Positions 39,502-48,064 of a DNA stretch of 64,000 bases are shown in pieces. A program made the position numbers and the translations under genes. Under the pieces are notes generated by a model. It saw nothing but the letters and a program-made list of their open reading frames with translations. It was not told the DNA's origin and did not search any database. Numbering within the stretch: the stretch's first letter is position 1; each line of letters starts with the position of its first letter. Source of the stretch: JABDDM01 sp038240295 (lineage in GTDB: Bacteria; Bacteroidota; Ignavibacteria; Palsa-1295); assembly GCA_038240295.1 (NCBI GenBank), contig JBBSDW010000001.1, positions 1 through 64,000 on the forward strand, read 5' to 3'.

Positions 39502-40107
39502 CTATTCAGGTTTGGATGTTACGGGTTTTCTTGAATCGAGTTCGGCGCGCTGCTGAGCTGTCAGATCGGAGGCATGCGCATGCTGCGAAGTTTGCAACGC
39601 CTTCACATACGCAACAACCGCCCACCGGTCTGCTGGGTCGAGCTGCATTGCATAATCGGGCATCATGCCAAAACCATTGGTGATCACATCGAAAAAATGT
39701 CCGGGCGGCGCAGCAAGAAGCCCGGTATCGGTACTAAAGTTAGGCGGGGGTGGAAACCCACGCCGTACGACCATCCCATCGCCCGCACCCGATAACCCAT
39801 GACACGGACTGCAGTAAATATTGAAGCGCGCCTGACCGCGATCGAGCATCGCACCAGTGATCGGATATGGGAACGTCGCAACGTCGGAGCCTTTACCGGA
39901 TGCATCGATGGTCTTGCCCTGATAAAAAGCTGGATCTGCTCGAAGAAATCCTCGTGCAACGGTTCCCTCTACGAGCGGCCGCATGGAGAGGCTATCGTCG
40001 AAGACCGCGCTCGAACGGTATGGCTTCATCTTCGGCTGATCGTGCATTTCGTCCCTGCACGCGCCAAGTCCAAGTAAAGCTGCGATCAGAATGAGATATT
40101 TACTCAT
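39502..40107 (-). CDS. actE: Alternative complex III cytochrome c subunit ActE (lipoprotein)
   Basis: 201 residues. A lipoprotein signal ends at LLGLGACRDE, so it is anchored to the membrane outside the cytoplasm. One haem c site (CSPCHG near 93) and a Met ligand candidate in NGFGMMPDYAMQ. In ACIII it passes electrons from ActA/ActB toward the oxidase. It overlaps the ActD gene by 8 bases and continues the fixed act order. Confidence 0.93.
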   Translation of the reverse strand: MSKYLILIAALLGLGACRDEMHDQPKMKPYRSSAVFDDSLSMRPLVEGTVARGFLRADPAFYQGKTIDASGKGSDVATFPYPITGAMLDRGQARFNIYCSPCHGLSGAGDGMVVRRGFPPPPNFSTDTGLLAAPPGHFFDVITNGFGMMPDYAMQLDPADRWAVVAYVKALQTSQHAHASDLTAQQRAELDSRKPVTSKPE

Positions 40108-40642
40108 CGATGTCGGATACCTCCCTCGGATTCAAACTTTTTAAGAATTCGTGCGTGCCTTGATGCGTAAAAAGCGGGTCGGCTTTCGCGATCATCAAAA
40201 AAAAACGGTCGTTCGAGGCAAGTGCAAACCGCGGTACGTTAAAGGCCGGATGATATGGCTGCGGGAGTCCGTTCAGCGCGAGCATGCCGAGCACCGCCGC
40301 GAGCGCGGCAAAGAGCACCGTCATCTCGAAGGTGATCGGAATGAATGCAGGCCAGCTGTTGGTTGGCCGGCCACCGACATTGATCGGATACGTGATAGCA
40401 GAGGCCCAGTACTGCAAGCCAAATCCAAAGAGGCCGCCAAGAATACCGCCGATCAATACGATAAGCGCAAGTTTGTTTTGCGCGAAGCCGATCGCCTCCG
40501 AAAGTTCTTCGATCGGGAATGGTGTGAATGCGTCGATGCGGCGATAACCTGCGGCATAGGTCGCACGTGCGGCGCGAACAAGTTCGTTCGGGGTATCGAA
40601 CTCGGCAAGCAATCCGTAAAGCGGTGGTGCGATCTGTTTCAT
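40100..40642 (-). CDS. actD: Alternative complex III subunit ActD (DUF3341)
   Basis: 180 residues of the DUF3341 family: an N-terminal ferredoxin-like region (LYGLLAEFDTPNELVRAARA and YRRIDAFTPFPIEELSEAIG) followed by two membrane helices (about 60-80 and 105-128). It is a peripheral structural subunit of ACIII. It lies 16 bases after ActC and overlaps ActE by 8 bases. Confidence 0.93.
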   Translation of the reverse strand: MKQIAPPLYGLLAEFDTPNELVRAARATYAAGYRRIDAFTPFPIEELSEAIGFAQNKLALIVLIGGILGGLFGFGLQYWASAITYPINVGGRPTNSWPAFIPITFEMTVLFAALAAVLGMLALNGLPQPYHPAFNVPRFALASNDRFFLMIAKADPLFTHQGTHEFLKSLNPREVSDIDE

Positions 40643-40658
40643 GGCTGGTATTCCTTGA

Positions 40659-42041
40659 TCAATGTTTCTCTTTGATCGCCGCCGCAGGCAGCATGGCCCG
40701 CACCTCGAAGATCGAGATCGTAGGCAGGAACCGAAGGAAAAGGAACAGCAGCGTCAGGAAGAGGCCGATGCTACCGACGAAGGTCATCCAGTCATAACGC
40801 GTGCCGGCGTACATCCCCCAGGACGAAGGCAGAAAGTCGCGGCTCAAACTTGAGACAACGATCACAAACCGCTCGAGCCACATGCCGATATTTACGATGA
40901 TCGAGATCACAAATAATGCCCAGACGCTATTGCGAGTCCGGCGCATCCACATAAGCTGCGGGGTCAGGATATTGCAAAGGATCAGCGCTGCGTAAAAAAT
41001 CCCGTACGGTCCGGTGATCCGGTTGACTGTCTGGAAATGCTCGTGCGGATTGCCCGAATAAAGCAAACCCATGAAGATCTCCATCCCATAGCCATACGCA
41101 ACTACCAGTCCCATCGCAAGCATCACCTTCGACATATTCTGCAAATGCCGCATAGTGATGAAACCCTCGAGATGATAGAACTTTCGGATCGGAATCGCGA
41201 GCGTCATCACCATTGCAAATCCAGAATAGATCGCACCAGCTACGAAATAGGGTGGGAAGATCGTGGTGTGCCAGCCGGGCAAGATCGAGATTGCGAAATC
41301 GAAACTCACGACCGTATGCACTGACACAACAAGTGGAGTCGCAAGTCCTGCGAGCAACAAATACATTGTTTCGTAACGGCTCCAGTGTTTTGCCGAGCCT
41401 CGCCATCCCATCGCGAGCAATCCGTAGATCACCTTCTGTACGCGGCCTGTCGCCCGGTCCCGCAACGTTGCCAGATCGGGGATCAACCCAACGAACCAGA
41501 ACATCAAGCTCACGATCGCGTAGGTCGAAACCGCAAACACGTCCCAGATGAGGGGACTGCGAAATTGCGGCCAGACCGACATCGTGTTCGGATAGGGAAA
41601 GAGCCAATAGGCAAGCCAGGGCCTACCGAGATGGAGCAAGGGATAAACGCCAGCGCACGCGACCGCAAACAGCGTCATCGCCTCGGCGAACCGGTTGATC
41701 GACGTTCGCCAATCCTGCTTCAGCAATAGCAGGATTGCGCTGATGAGGGTGCCCGCGTGGCCGATACCGATCCACCAGACGAAATTCACGATCGCAAATC
41801 CCCAGCCCACCGGGATGTTCACACCCCAGACACCGATGCCCCTTACAAACAATACCGATACCGCATACAGGAACATCATGAAGAGAGCGAACGAGATCCC
41901 GAATCCGATGTACCAACCGCGCGGAGTTTTGTGCGTAAGTACGATCGAGCTGATCTTGTCAGTGACGGTCGCGAATGTGTACCCCGGCTCCATGATCGGG
42001 GGTACTACCTTCTCTGCCATCATCGGTTCTCTCTCTGCCAT
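40659..42041 (-). CDS. actC: Alternative complex III membrane subunit ActC (NrfD/PsrC-like)
   Basis: 460 residues with about ten membrane helices. Typical NrfD-type blocks are present, e.g. GIGHAGTLISAILLLLKQDW near 90, GVYPLLHLGRPWLAYWLF near 120, and HTVVSFDFAISILPGWH. It is the main quinol-binding membrane subunit of ACIII. It sits 6 bases after ActB. Confidence 0.95.
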   Translation of the reverse strand: MAEREPMMAEKVVPPIMEPGYTFATVTDKISSIVLTHKTPRGWYIGFGISFALFMMFLYAVSVLFVRGIGVWGVNIPVGWGFAIVNFVWWIGIGHAGTLISAILLLLKQDWRTSINRFAEAMTLFAVACAGVYPLLHLGRPWLAYWLFPYPNTMSVWPQFRSPLIWDVFAVSTYAIVSLMFWFVGLIPDLATLRDRATGRVQKVIYGLLAMGWRGSAKHWSRYETMYLLLAGLATPLVVSVHTVVSFDFAISILPGWHTTIFPPYFVAGAIYSGFAMVMTLAIPIRKFYHLEGFITMRHLQNMSKVMLAMGLVVAYGYGMEIFMGLLYSGNPHEHFQTVNRITGPYGIFYAALILCNILTPQLMWMRRTRNSVWALFVISIIVNIGMWLERFVIVVSSLSRDFLPSSWGMYAGTRYDWMTFVGSIGLFLTLLFLFLRFLPTISIFEVRAMLPAAAIKEKH

Positions 42042-42047
42042 TGTCGC

Positions 42048-45000
42048 TTATGCGTTTTCCGTTTTGGTCGGTTTCAATGCAGGATTTGGATTTCGCAGGA
42101 CGCTTAAATACGTGGTGCGCGGCCGAGTATTGAGATCGTCGAGCAGCGAGTAATTTCGCTTCGACGCCTTGAGTTTCGCAACCTTGCTGTTGGGATCGTT
42201 GATATTCCCGAACGTGATCGCATCTGCCGGACAGGCCGACTGACAGGCCGTCACGATCTCGCCGTCGCGAACGAGTCGGTTCTCCTTTTCAGATTCGATC
42301 TTCGCATTCTGTATGCGCTGAATGCAATAGGTGCACTTCTCCATGATGCCACGGCTGCGTACCGTCACCTCGGGGTTGCGTAAAAGTTTGAGCGACGCTG
42401 ACGTCCAGTCGTTGAACAACAGAAAGTTAAAGCGGCGAACTTTGTAGGGGCAGTTGTTCGAGCAATAACGCGTACCGACACATCGATTATAGACCATGTC
42501 ATTGGTCCCTTCGGCCGAGTGCACTGTCGCCCCCACTGGACAAACGACTTCGCACGGAGCGTTCTCACAATGCATGCAAGGGACAGGCTGAAACACCGAC
42601 CCATTAGGGTTATCACCCGAACCGGTGAAATATCGATCGATACGGATCCAGTGCATTTCGCGGCTCATCATCACCTGTTCCTTGCCGACAACAGGGATGT
42701 TATTCTCCGATTGACATGCGACCGTGCAGGCGCTGCAGCCTACACATGAATTGAGATCGATCGCAAGCCCCCATGCATAGCCGTTATATGGCCAGTTCGG
42801 AAATAGCGAAAGGTCGCGCGGCGTTGGCGGTTCCTCTTCGTGGATATAATCAGGATGCTCCCGATACTCGTCGAACGTTGTCTCGTGAACCAGATTCCAT
42901 CCTTCCATAGAATGGTGCGTCTGCGTCTGAGCCATCACATAACGCTCGGCTGTACTGCGGACGATCAAGCCGGTTGCATTCCATGGTGTTCCTGTGTTCC
43001 GAATGAGATTTGCGTTGAATCCTGTCGCAGTCCCTACGTGACCAGCGCGCGTGCGTCCGTAACCGAGATGAAGCGTAACAACGCCATCCGGCTGACCCGG
43101 AAGTATCCAGGCGGGCGCCTTGATCTTTCTGCCTGCGAGTTCAAGCTCCACAACATCAACCTCGAAATCGCCGCCGCTCGAACCCATGGAATTTTCAAGT
43201 CGAAGATTGCGGGCATCACGCGGACTGAAGAATGCAGCATTATCCCATGTGAGCTTCGTCATTGTTTTTGGAAGCTCCTGCAACCAGCCATTGTTGGCGA
43301 ACTGCCCGTCGTGGATGGTGGGGTCAAGTCGGAAATTTACCTCGAAGGTATTGGACGCTGGCTGCTGCTGCGGCGTTACGTTGGTAAGGAGCCCGCTTGT
43401 CTGTTTTGCGGTGAGTCCTCCGGCGGGCAATGCACTCTCTTTTAAAAAGCCATCGTGCACGGCCTGGCGCCAGGATGCTTCTGTATTCAACGCTCCCTGC
43501 GATTTCCAGTATGCGCGGACAATTTCATAGGATGTGTGGTCCGATTGATCGATGATCGCAGCGAGCACTTCGTGCTTCGACTTGCCTTGATAGAGCGGTG
43601 CGATCAGCGGCTGCACGATCGAGATCGTACCATCATAAGCGCGGGTATCCGACCATGTTTCAAGATAATGAGCTTCGGGCACATGCCAGTGGCAATAGCT
43701 GCTCGTCTCGTCGTTATATAGCCCGTGATAAATGCGGAGTTGCACCGATTCAAGTGCCCCAGCAAAGTTCAAATCTGCCGGGGCTGCATAGACAGGATTG
43801 CCACCGAGGATGATGAGCGTCGTGACCTTGCGCTGCTGCATATCTGCGACAAGCTCGCGGAGTCCATTGAGCTGTGCGACCGGATTGACTTCGAGCGGCT
43901 TCGTGAAGACGACCGTCGAACCGGCATTCCCCAGCGCACCATTCATTGCGTAGGCGAGCGCGTGGACTGCGGCCGGTTGTTCATCACCCGCGATCACAAG
44001 ACTCGAACCACGATGAGCTTTGAGATCTTTTGCGACCTCCTCGATCATCAGTGAGAATGCTTCGGGCACTTCAGCTGCGGCACCCACACCGATCGCTGCA
44101 GCAACCCCTCGTGCGAACATTTCTACCTCGCTCGGCTTCATCGGAATACGATGATCCGAGTTACCGCCCGTCGCTGTGGCGGTTGTCTCAACCGCGTAAA
44201 GTCTGTTCGGCGTATTGCCCGCTTCGGGGTTTCGTTTTTTCGTGTAGTCTTTTATGTAACGGAGATTTTTGGGATGGCTGGCAAGGAAATCGGCATCGAG
44301 CGAAAGAATTCGGTCTGCCTTTTCGAAGTGATAGATGGGACGAACAGGCTCGCCAAAGACTTCCTGCGCAGCCTGAAACGCGCCATCGCTCGCAGCGGAC
44401 TCGTACTGATACCACGTTGCATTCGGATAGAGCTTTAACAGATCCATGATCTGCTTTCCGAGTGTCGGCGATATTACGGGCTCAGTGAGAATGCGAAGTC
44501 CCTGACCGCCATTTGATTTTTCAACTCCAAGCGCGACGCGGATCTCTCCGATAAAACTCGACCAGGAATGGATCTCACCGGTGTAGGTGACAGCCTGCGA
44601 ACGCTCGGGATCGTACAAACCAAGAATAGATGCCTGCGAAAAGATATCCGTGCCACCAAGCGTTGCAGGATGCTCCGGATTGCCTTCGATCTTCGTTGGC
44701 CGGCCTTCGTTGCTACGAACGAGCAATGGGGCTGCACCGCCCGACATCGGCATTGCTGTCGCAAAGTAAAGTGGCTTGCCTGCCACGATCTCTTCTGGCT
44801 GCCTGACATAAGGAAGGAGCTCTTCTTTTGGCTGATAGGCACAGCTGCTGAAACCAGCCAGCGCGAGCGACGCACCCATCAACTGCAAGAATCGTCGACG
44901 CGAGAACGGATCGACGATCACTTCGACCTGCGATGGATACTCGCGCTTTACATAAGCTTCGAACTCCGGTGTGCCCGCCCATTCGTCAATGCTTCTCCAG

Positions 45001-45206
45001 TACTGTTTGCCGGACTTGCCTTCCACACTTTTTTGAAACGCCAGGACTTCACTGCTCGCAGCGTCGCGTGAGCCCGCCGCAATCGGATCTGGGGATTCAG
45101 GGGTCGTTGGCGTGTCCTGTCCGAGAACCGGCAACGAGAATCCGTTGCCCGATCCAAACTGGATAGGCCCAACTTCATCGTTCATCCGATCTTTTTTCTG
45201 TTGCAT
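42048..45206 (-). CDS. actB: Alternative complex III iron-sulfur/molybdopterin-like subunit ActB
   Basis: About 1052 residues from ATG 45206, whose A is shared with the TAA stop of ActA (TAATG), a coupling signal; an in-frame ATG at 45227 would overlap ActA more. A Tat-type segment (FSRRRFLQLMGASLALAGFS near 100) precedes a molybdopterin-oxidoreductase-like domain that in ACIII has lost its cofactor, and a C-terminal ferredoxin region with four clusters of Cys: CVGCSACTVAC, CMHCENAPCEVVCP, CVGTRYCSNNCP, and KCTYC with CQSACP. It wires quinol oxidation to the haems. Confidence 0.96.
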   Translation of the reverse strand: MQQKKDRMNDEVGPIQFGSGNGFSLPVLGQDTPTTPESPDPIAAGSRDAASSEVLAFQKSVEGKSGKQYWRSIDEWAGTPEFEAYVKREYPSQVEVIVDPFSRRRFLQLMGASLALAGFSSCAYQPKEELLPYVRQPEEIVAGKPLYFATAMPMSGGAAPLLVRSNEGRPTKIEGNPEHPATLGGTDIFSQASILGLYDPERSQAVTYTGEIHSWSSFIGEIRVALGVEKSNGGQGLRILTEPVISPTLGKQIMDLLKLYPNATWYQYESAASDGAFQAAQEVFGEPVRPIYHFEKADRILSLDADFLASHPKNLRYIKDYTKKRNPEAGNTPNRLYAVETTATATGGNSDHRIPMKPSEVEMFARGVAAAIGVGAAAEVPEAFSLMIEEVAKDLKAHRGSSLVIAGDEQPAAVHALAYAMNGALGNAGSTVVFTKPLEVNPVAQLNGLRELVADMQQRKVTTLIILGGNPVYAAPADLNFAGALESVQLRIYHGLYNDETSSYCHWHVPEAHYLETWSDTRAYDGTISIVQPLIAPLYQGKSKHEVLAAIIDQSDHTSYEIVRAYWKSQGALNTEASWRQAVHDGFLKESALPAGGLTAKQTSGLLTNVTPQQQPASNTFEVNFRLDPTIHDGQFANNGWLQELPKTMTKLTWDNAAFFSPRDARNLRLENSMGSSGGDFEVDVVELELAGRKIKAPAWILPGQPDGVVTLHLGYGRTRAGHVGTATGFNANLIRNTGTPWNATGLIVRSTAERYVMAQTQTHHSMEGWNLVHETTFDEYREHPDYIHEEEPPTPRDLSLFPNWPYNGYAWGLAIDLNSCVGCSACTVACQSENNIPVVGKEQVMMSREMHWIRIDRYFTGSGDNPNGSVFQPVPCMHCENAPCEVVCPVGATVHSAEGTNDMVYNRCVGTRYCSNNCPYKVRRFNFLLFNDWTSASLKLLRNPEVTVRSRGIMEKCTYCIQRIQNAKIESEKENRLVRDGEIVTACQSACPADAITFGNINDPNSKVAKLKASKRNYSLLDDLNTRPRTTYLSVLRNPNPALKPTKTENA

Positions 45207-45865
45207 TAGCGGTGACAGGTCGAACAACTTTCAAGCACGGCTTTCGATTGAATATTGTACTCTTTGGCAAGCCGTTTTCCACGTTCGGCTTGATCCGAGG
45301 GCACGGTCCATGCCATGTTGAAGATCTCGCTTTTTGGTCGCAGCACTTTTTCGGGATTGCGATGACAATCGAGGCACCACTCCATCTGGAGCGGGCTGAC
45401 TTGCATCATGAGCGGCATTTGATCGACACGACCATGACACGTCGAGCAGCCTACGCCTTTGCTGACATGAATGCTGTGGTTGAAATAGACGAAGTCTGGC
45501 AGATCGTGCACTTTCGTCCACCGAATCGGCTTCCCGGTTCGAAAACTTGCGCGCACCGGTTCGAGGTATGGGCTATCCTTCCAGATTTGCGAATGGCAGT
45601 TCATGCAGACGCGAGTCGGCGGAATTCCAGCTGACGCGGCCTTTTCGACGGAAGTGTGACAGTAGCGGCAATCGAGTCCGACATCGCCAACGTGATGCTT
45701 GTGACTGAACTGAACGGGCTGTTCGCGAGCAACGAACGCGTGCGTGATGTAATTGGAACGGTTGAATTCGGCGATCGCGAACAGCGCACCAACAATAATG
45801 AACAGAGTCCCAAAAATGGTGACTCGGGCAAGCGTGTTCGTACTGTGGTGAAAGATCTGAGACAT
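45206..45865 (-). CDS. actA: Alternative complex III pentahaem cytochrome c subunit ActA
   Basis: 219 residues: N-terminal membrane anchor (about 13-35) and five CxxCH haem sites (CRYCH, CMNCH, CSTCH, CLDCH, CSTCH), the last at the extreme C-terminus. ActA is the multihaem periplasmic subunit that carries electrons within ACIII, the complex replacing bc1. It is the first gene of a twelve-gene minus-strand respiratory operon; the promoter should lie in the 210-base gap before the divergent DUF2007 gene. Confidence 0.96.
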   Translation of the reverse strand: MSQIFHHSTNTLARVTIFGTLFIIVGALFAIAEFNRSNYITHAFVAREQPVQFSHKHHVGDVGLDCRYCHTSVEKAASAGIPPTRVCMNCHSQIWKDSPYLEPVRASFRTGKPIRWTKVHDLPDFVYFNHSIHVSKGVGCSTCHGRVDQMPLMMQVSPLQMEWCLDCHRNPEKVLRPKSEIFNMAWTVPSDQAERGKRLAKEYNIQSKAVLESCSTCHR

Positions 45866-46076
45866 TCCCTAAGTCTAAGTCTTAGCAAGCGAAGCATCGG
45901 CACGGTGCGAGCGTGATGAGTAACGCTCGCTCTGGAATTGAGTTGCGGGCTTAACATGCGCACTTCTGAAATTGATTCAATGAAAAGTGATAAACTTTTT
46001 TTATTATTCACAAGATTTGAGCGCGATTTTTGCACGGACAATCATTGCACACTATCATTACGAAGACAAACGACGT

Positions 46077-46337
46077 ATGAACGACTTGAAGTTACTCAAC
46101 ACCTACGGCACCCAGTTCGAGGCTGAACTTGTAAAAAATAGGCTTGAACGCGAGGGCATCGAAGCTGCGATCGAATCTCACGATGCCTCCGGTATGTTCC
46201 CTTCTGTAGATTATGCCGACGGCGTACGCGTCTATGTCGAGCCAGATGATTACGAAGAGGCAGTCGCCATTACGACCGTGAGCGATGAGAACCAGCTTGA
46301 TAACATCGATGCCAGCGAGACGCTCGCAGAAGAATAA
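46077..46337 (+). CDS. DUF2007 protein (putative signal-transducing protein)
   Basis: About 86 residues from ATG 46077, chosen because the homologous part begins MNDLKLLNTYGT; the frame extends 30 residues upstream without sense. The text FEAELVKNRLEREGIEA and VRVYVEPDDYEEAVAI matches DUF2007, a small alpha/beta domain of PII-like appearance with unknown ligand. It is divergent from the respiratory operon and ends 2 bases before the broken envelope gene. Confidence 0.75.
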   Translation: MNDLKLLNTYGTQFEAELVKNRLEREGIEAAIESHDASGMFPSVDYADGVRVYVEPDDYEEAVAITTVSDENQLDNIDASETLAEE

Positions 46338-46338
46338 A

Positions 46339-47417
46339 CTATTCGAGGTCTCCTACGATGAACGAGAGGAGGATTCCTCCGTATGTCTGCGTGTGATTGC
46401 TGACAAAGCCGGTAAGTTCAAAGCCAGCGAGATCCGAGAGTTTATATCCGAAGATTGCTTGCGCCGTTCCTCCGAGTCCAGAAAGCTCATAGGAATATTG
46501 TAGCGTTCGGGGTCCGCCCGGCGGGGTGTAGTAGCTGTCGACGGTAGCCCTTGTATAATTAGGTCCGGCTGCGATCGTAGCCCAAAAGTCTCCTTGACGC
46601 AAGGTTGCGCCCCATTCAAGGCCGACTAAAGCTCGCAGCACGAAAAAGCTCTGCCGAATTTTTCCGAAGTCCGAAGGTAGACGTATACCGGAGCACGAGC
46701 GTTTGCCAGTCATGGTGAACCTCGACCTGTATACCCCCCTCCTGTCGTATTCAGCGAACTCATGACAATACCCGCCTGGAGCCCGGCGCTGAACTGAAAT
46801 CGAGACGGAGTTAGAGCTGTACTGTGATGATCTACGACTGCTGCTGCCATTTGACGTGAGAACGCAGCAGTAGACGCGGAGTCTGATTCGCCCGCTCTCG
46901 CATTTTGATCAACAATGTCTCGGTTCTTTGCCGGGGCGTTAGTTGCCCGGATGTTGCTCGACTGTCCATTCAGCTTGGAAGAGGGATCGCCAATTCCCAC
47001 CGAAGGCACTCCTGTATCCTGAGCGCGCGTCGAAGTCTGGATCCAATTCCTATTAGATCCACTTATCGGCTTAACATGTGATCGAAACTTCGGTAACACG
47101 CCTGCACCAAGTTTGAGACTGGACGAAGCTATTGCGTCCAGGTTCGAAATCGGATCGACGCCCTGCTCTTGACTCGGCATGAGGATGTGTTGCGCGGAGC
47201 TCGATGTTATAAATCGCCGCCCCAGTGGCGCGCTTCCAATGAAACGGACAACGAGCACCATCGCAACAGCCAATCCACCACACACAAGAACAAGAGGCCG
47301 CTTAGACCTTGGGGTCACGGTGTTTTTACGAACGAACGATCGAAGGTCGGCCAGAGATACGGCAGCGTTGTCGGCGCGCAGGGGCAGGAAAATATCTCCG
47401 CTATTTGTAAAAGACAT
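46339..47417 (-). pseudogene. Membrane-anchored protein with outer-membrane-barrel-like C-terminus, two frameshifts
   Basis: The first frame (ATG 47417) has a cytoplasmic start, one membrane helix (about 41-61) and a long Ser/Gly linker, then QFSAGLQAGIVMSSLNTTGG before a stop at 46710. Taking one G out of the run of six near 46735 continues it as GIQVEVHHDWQTLVLRYTST; taking one T out of a later run of five (near 46650) brings it into the frame ending IVGDLE at 46339. The repaired text alternates as a beta-barrel, like PorT-type anti-sigma/barrel hybrids. Both breaks are homopolymer indels, so sequencing error is as likely as decay. Confidence 0.6.
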
Positions 47418-47444
47418 GCGCTGACTTGCGTAAAATTTATCTGG

Positions 47445-47914
47445 TTATGCCAATTTCTGGATTTTCCATTTCACCGTTGCGACTGGGGCATCGCTCATCC
47501 TGAACCGCCTTGCACGTCGCGAATCTCTTCGATCGAGAGTCCGCTAAATTCGAAGAGCATTAACGATTCACGCTGCGCCTCGGGCAGAGCGCTGAGCGCC
47601 TCCATGAGCAAGTCAAGATCGTGTGGGGACTCGGATGAGTCTTCGATGCTCGCATCACCGGCTTCAGATTCCGATGCGAAAATTTTGTGACGCCAAACCT
47701 TTCGCTTGTGTATGCGAACCGCGATCGTAAAAAGAAATTTCCGGAATGCGAGTTGATCTTTAAGCTTTGAAAAGCTTTTGTGCGATGCAAGCACCGCGTC
47801 GCTCACAAGATCCTTAGCATCTTCGCGCGAGCGCGTAAGCCCAAGTGCGAAACGCCATAGTCACGCGCGACTTTCTTCGATCAGTTGCCAAAATCTTTCC
47901 TCTGTTTCGTGCAT
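47445..47914 (-). pseudogene. ECF sigma factor remnant with in-frame TGA and 3' frameshift
   Basis: From ATG 47914 the frame reads METEERFWQLIEESRA-like sigma region text (HETEERFWQLIEESRA), hits TGA at 47861-47863, then continues in the same frame LWRFALGLTRSREDAKDLV, and later FRKFLFTIAVRIHKRKVW and LPEAQRESLMLFEFSGLS. The TGA stands where an Arg (CGA) would fit. Near 47500 the frame stops after VQGGSG; a one-base shift would continue as SDAPVATVKWKIQKLA, like the end of region 4. The broken membrane-anchored barrel gene follows, as a target or anti-sigma would. Confidence 0.7.
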
Positions 47915-48064
47915 CTGGATTGTAGGTGACGCAGCGATGGAAAAAGTCGCAGAGGATTTGGATGTATGTTATGCTGGCATCTGGAATTCTCGCGCCTCAA
48001 CCGCCCAACGACGGGATAGACTGCTTCCAGTGCGAGGCGAAGAAAGTACGCAAGTCATTTCACC

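Noticed and set aside
7852..47863. Stop-codon recoding (TAG as Gln, TGA as Arg) as an explanation for the broken sigma genes
   Set aside because: The stops differ between genes and normal genes of the window end in all three stop codons; other damage (deletion, frameshift) is present in the same loci.
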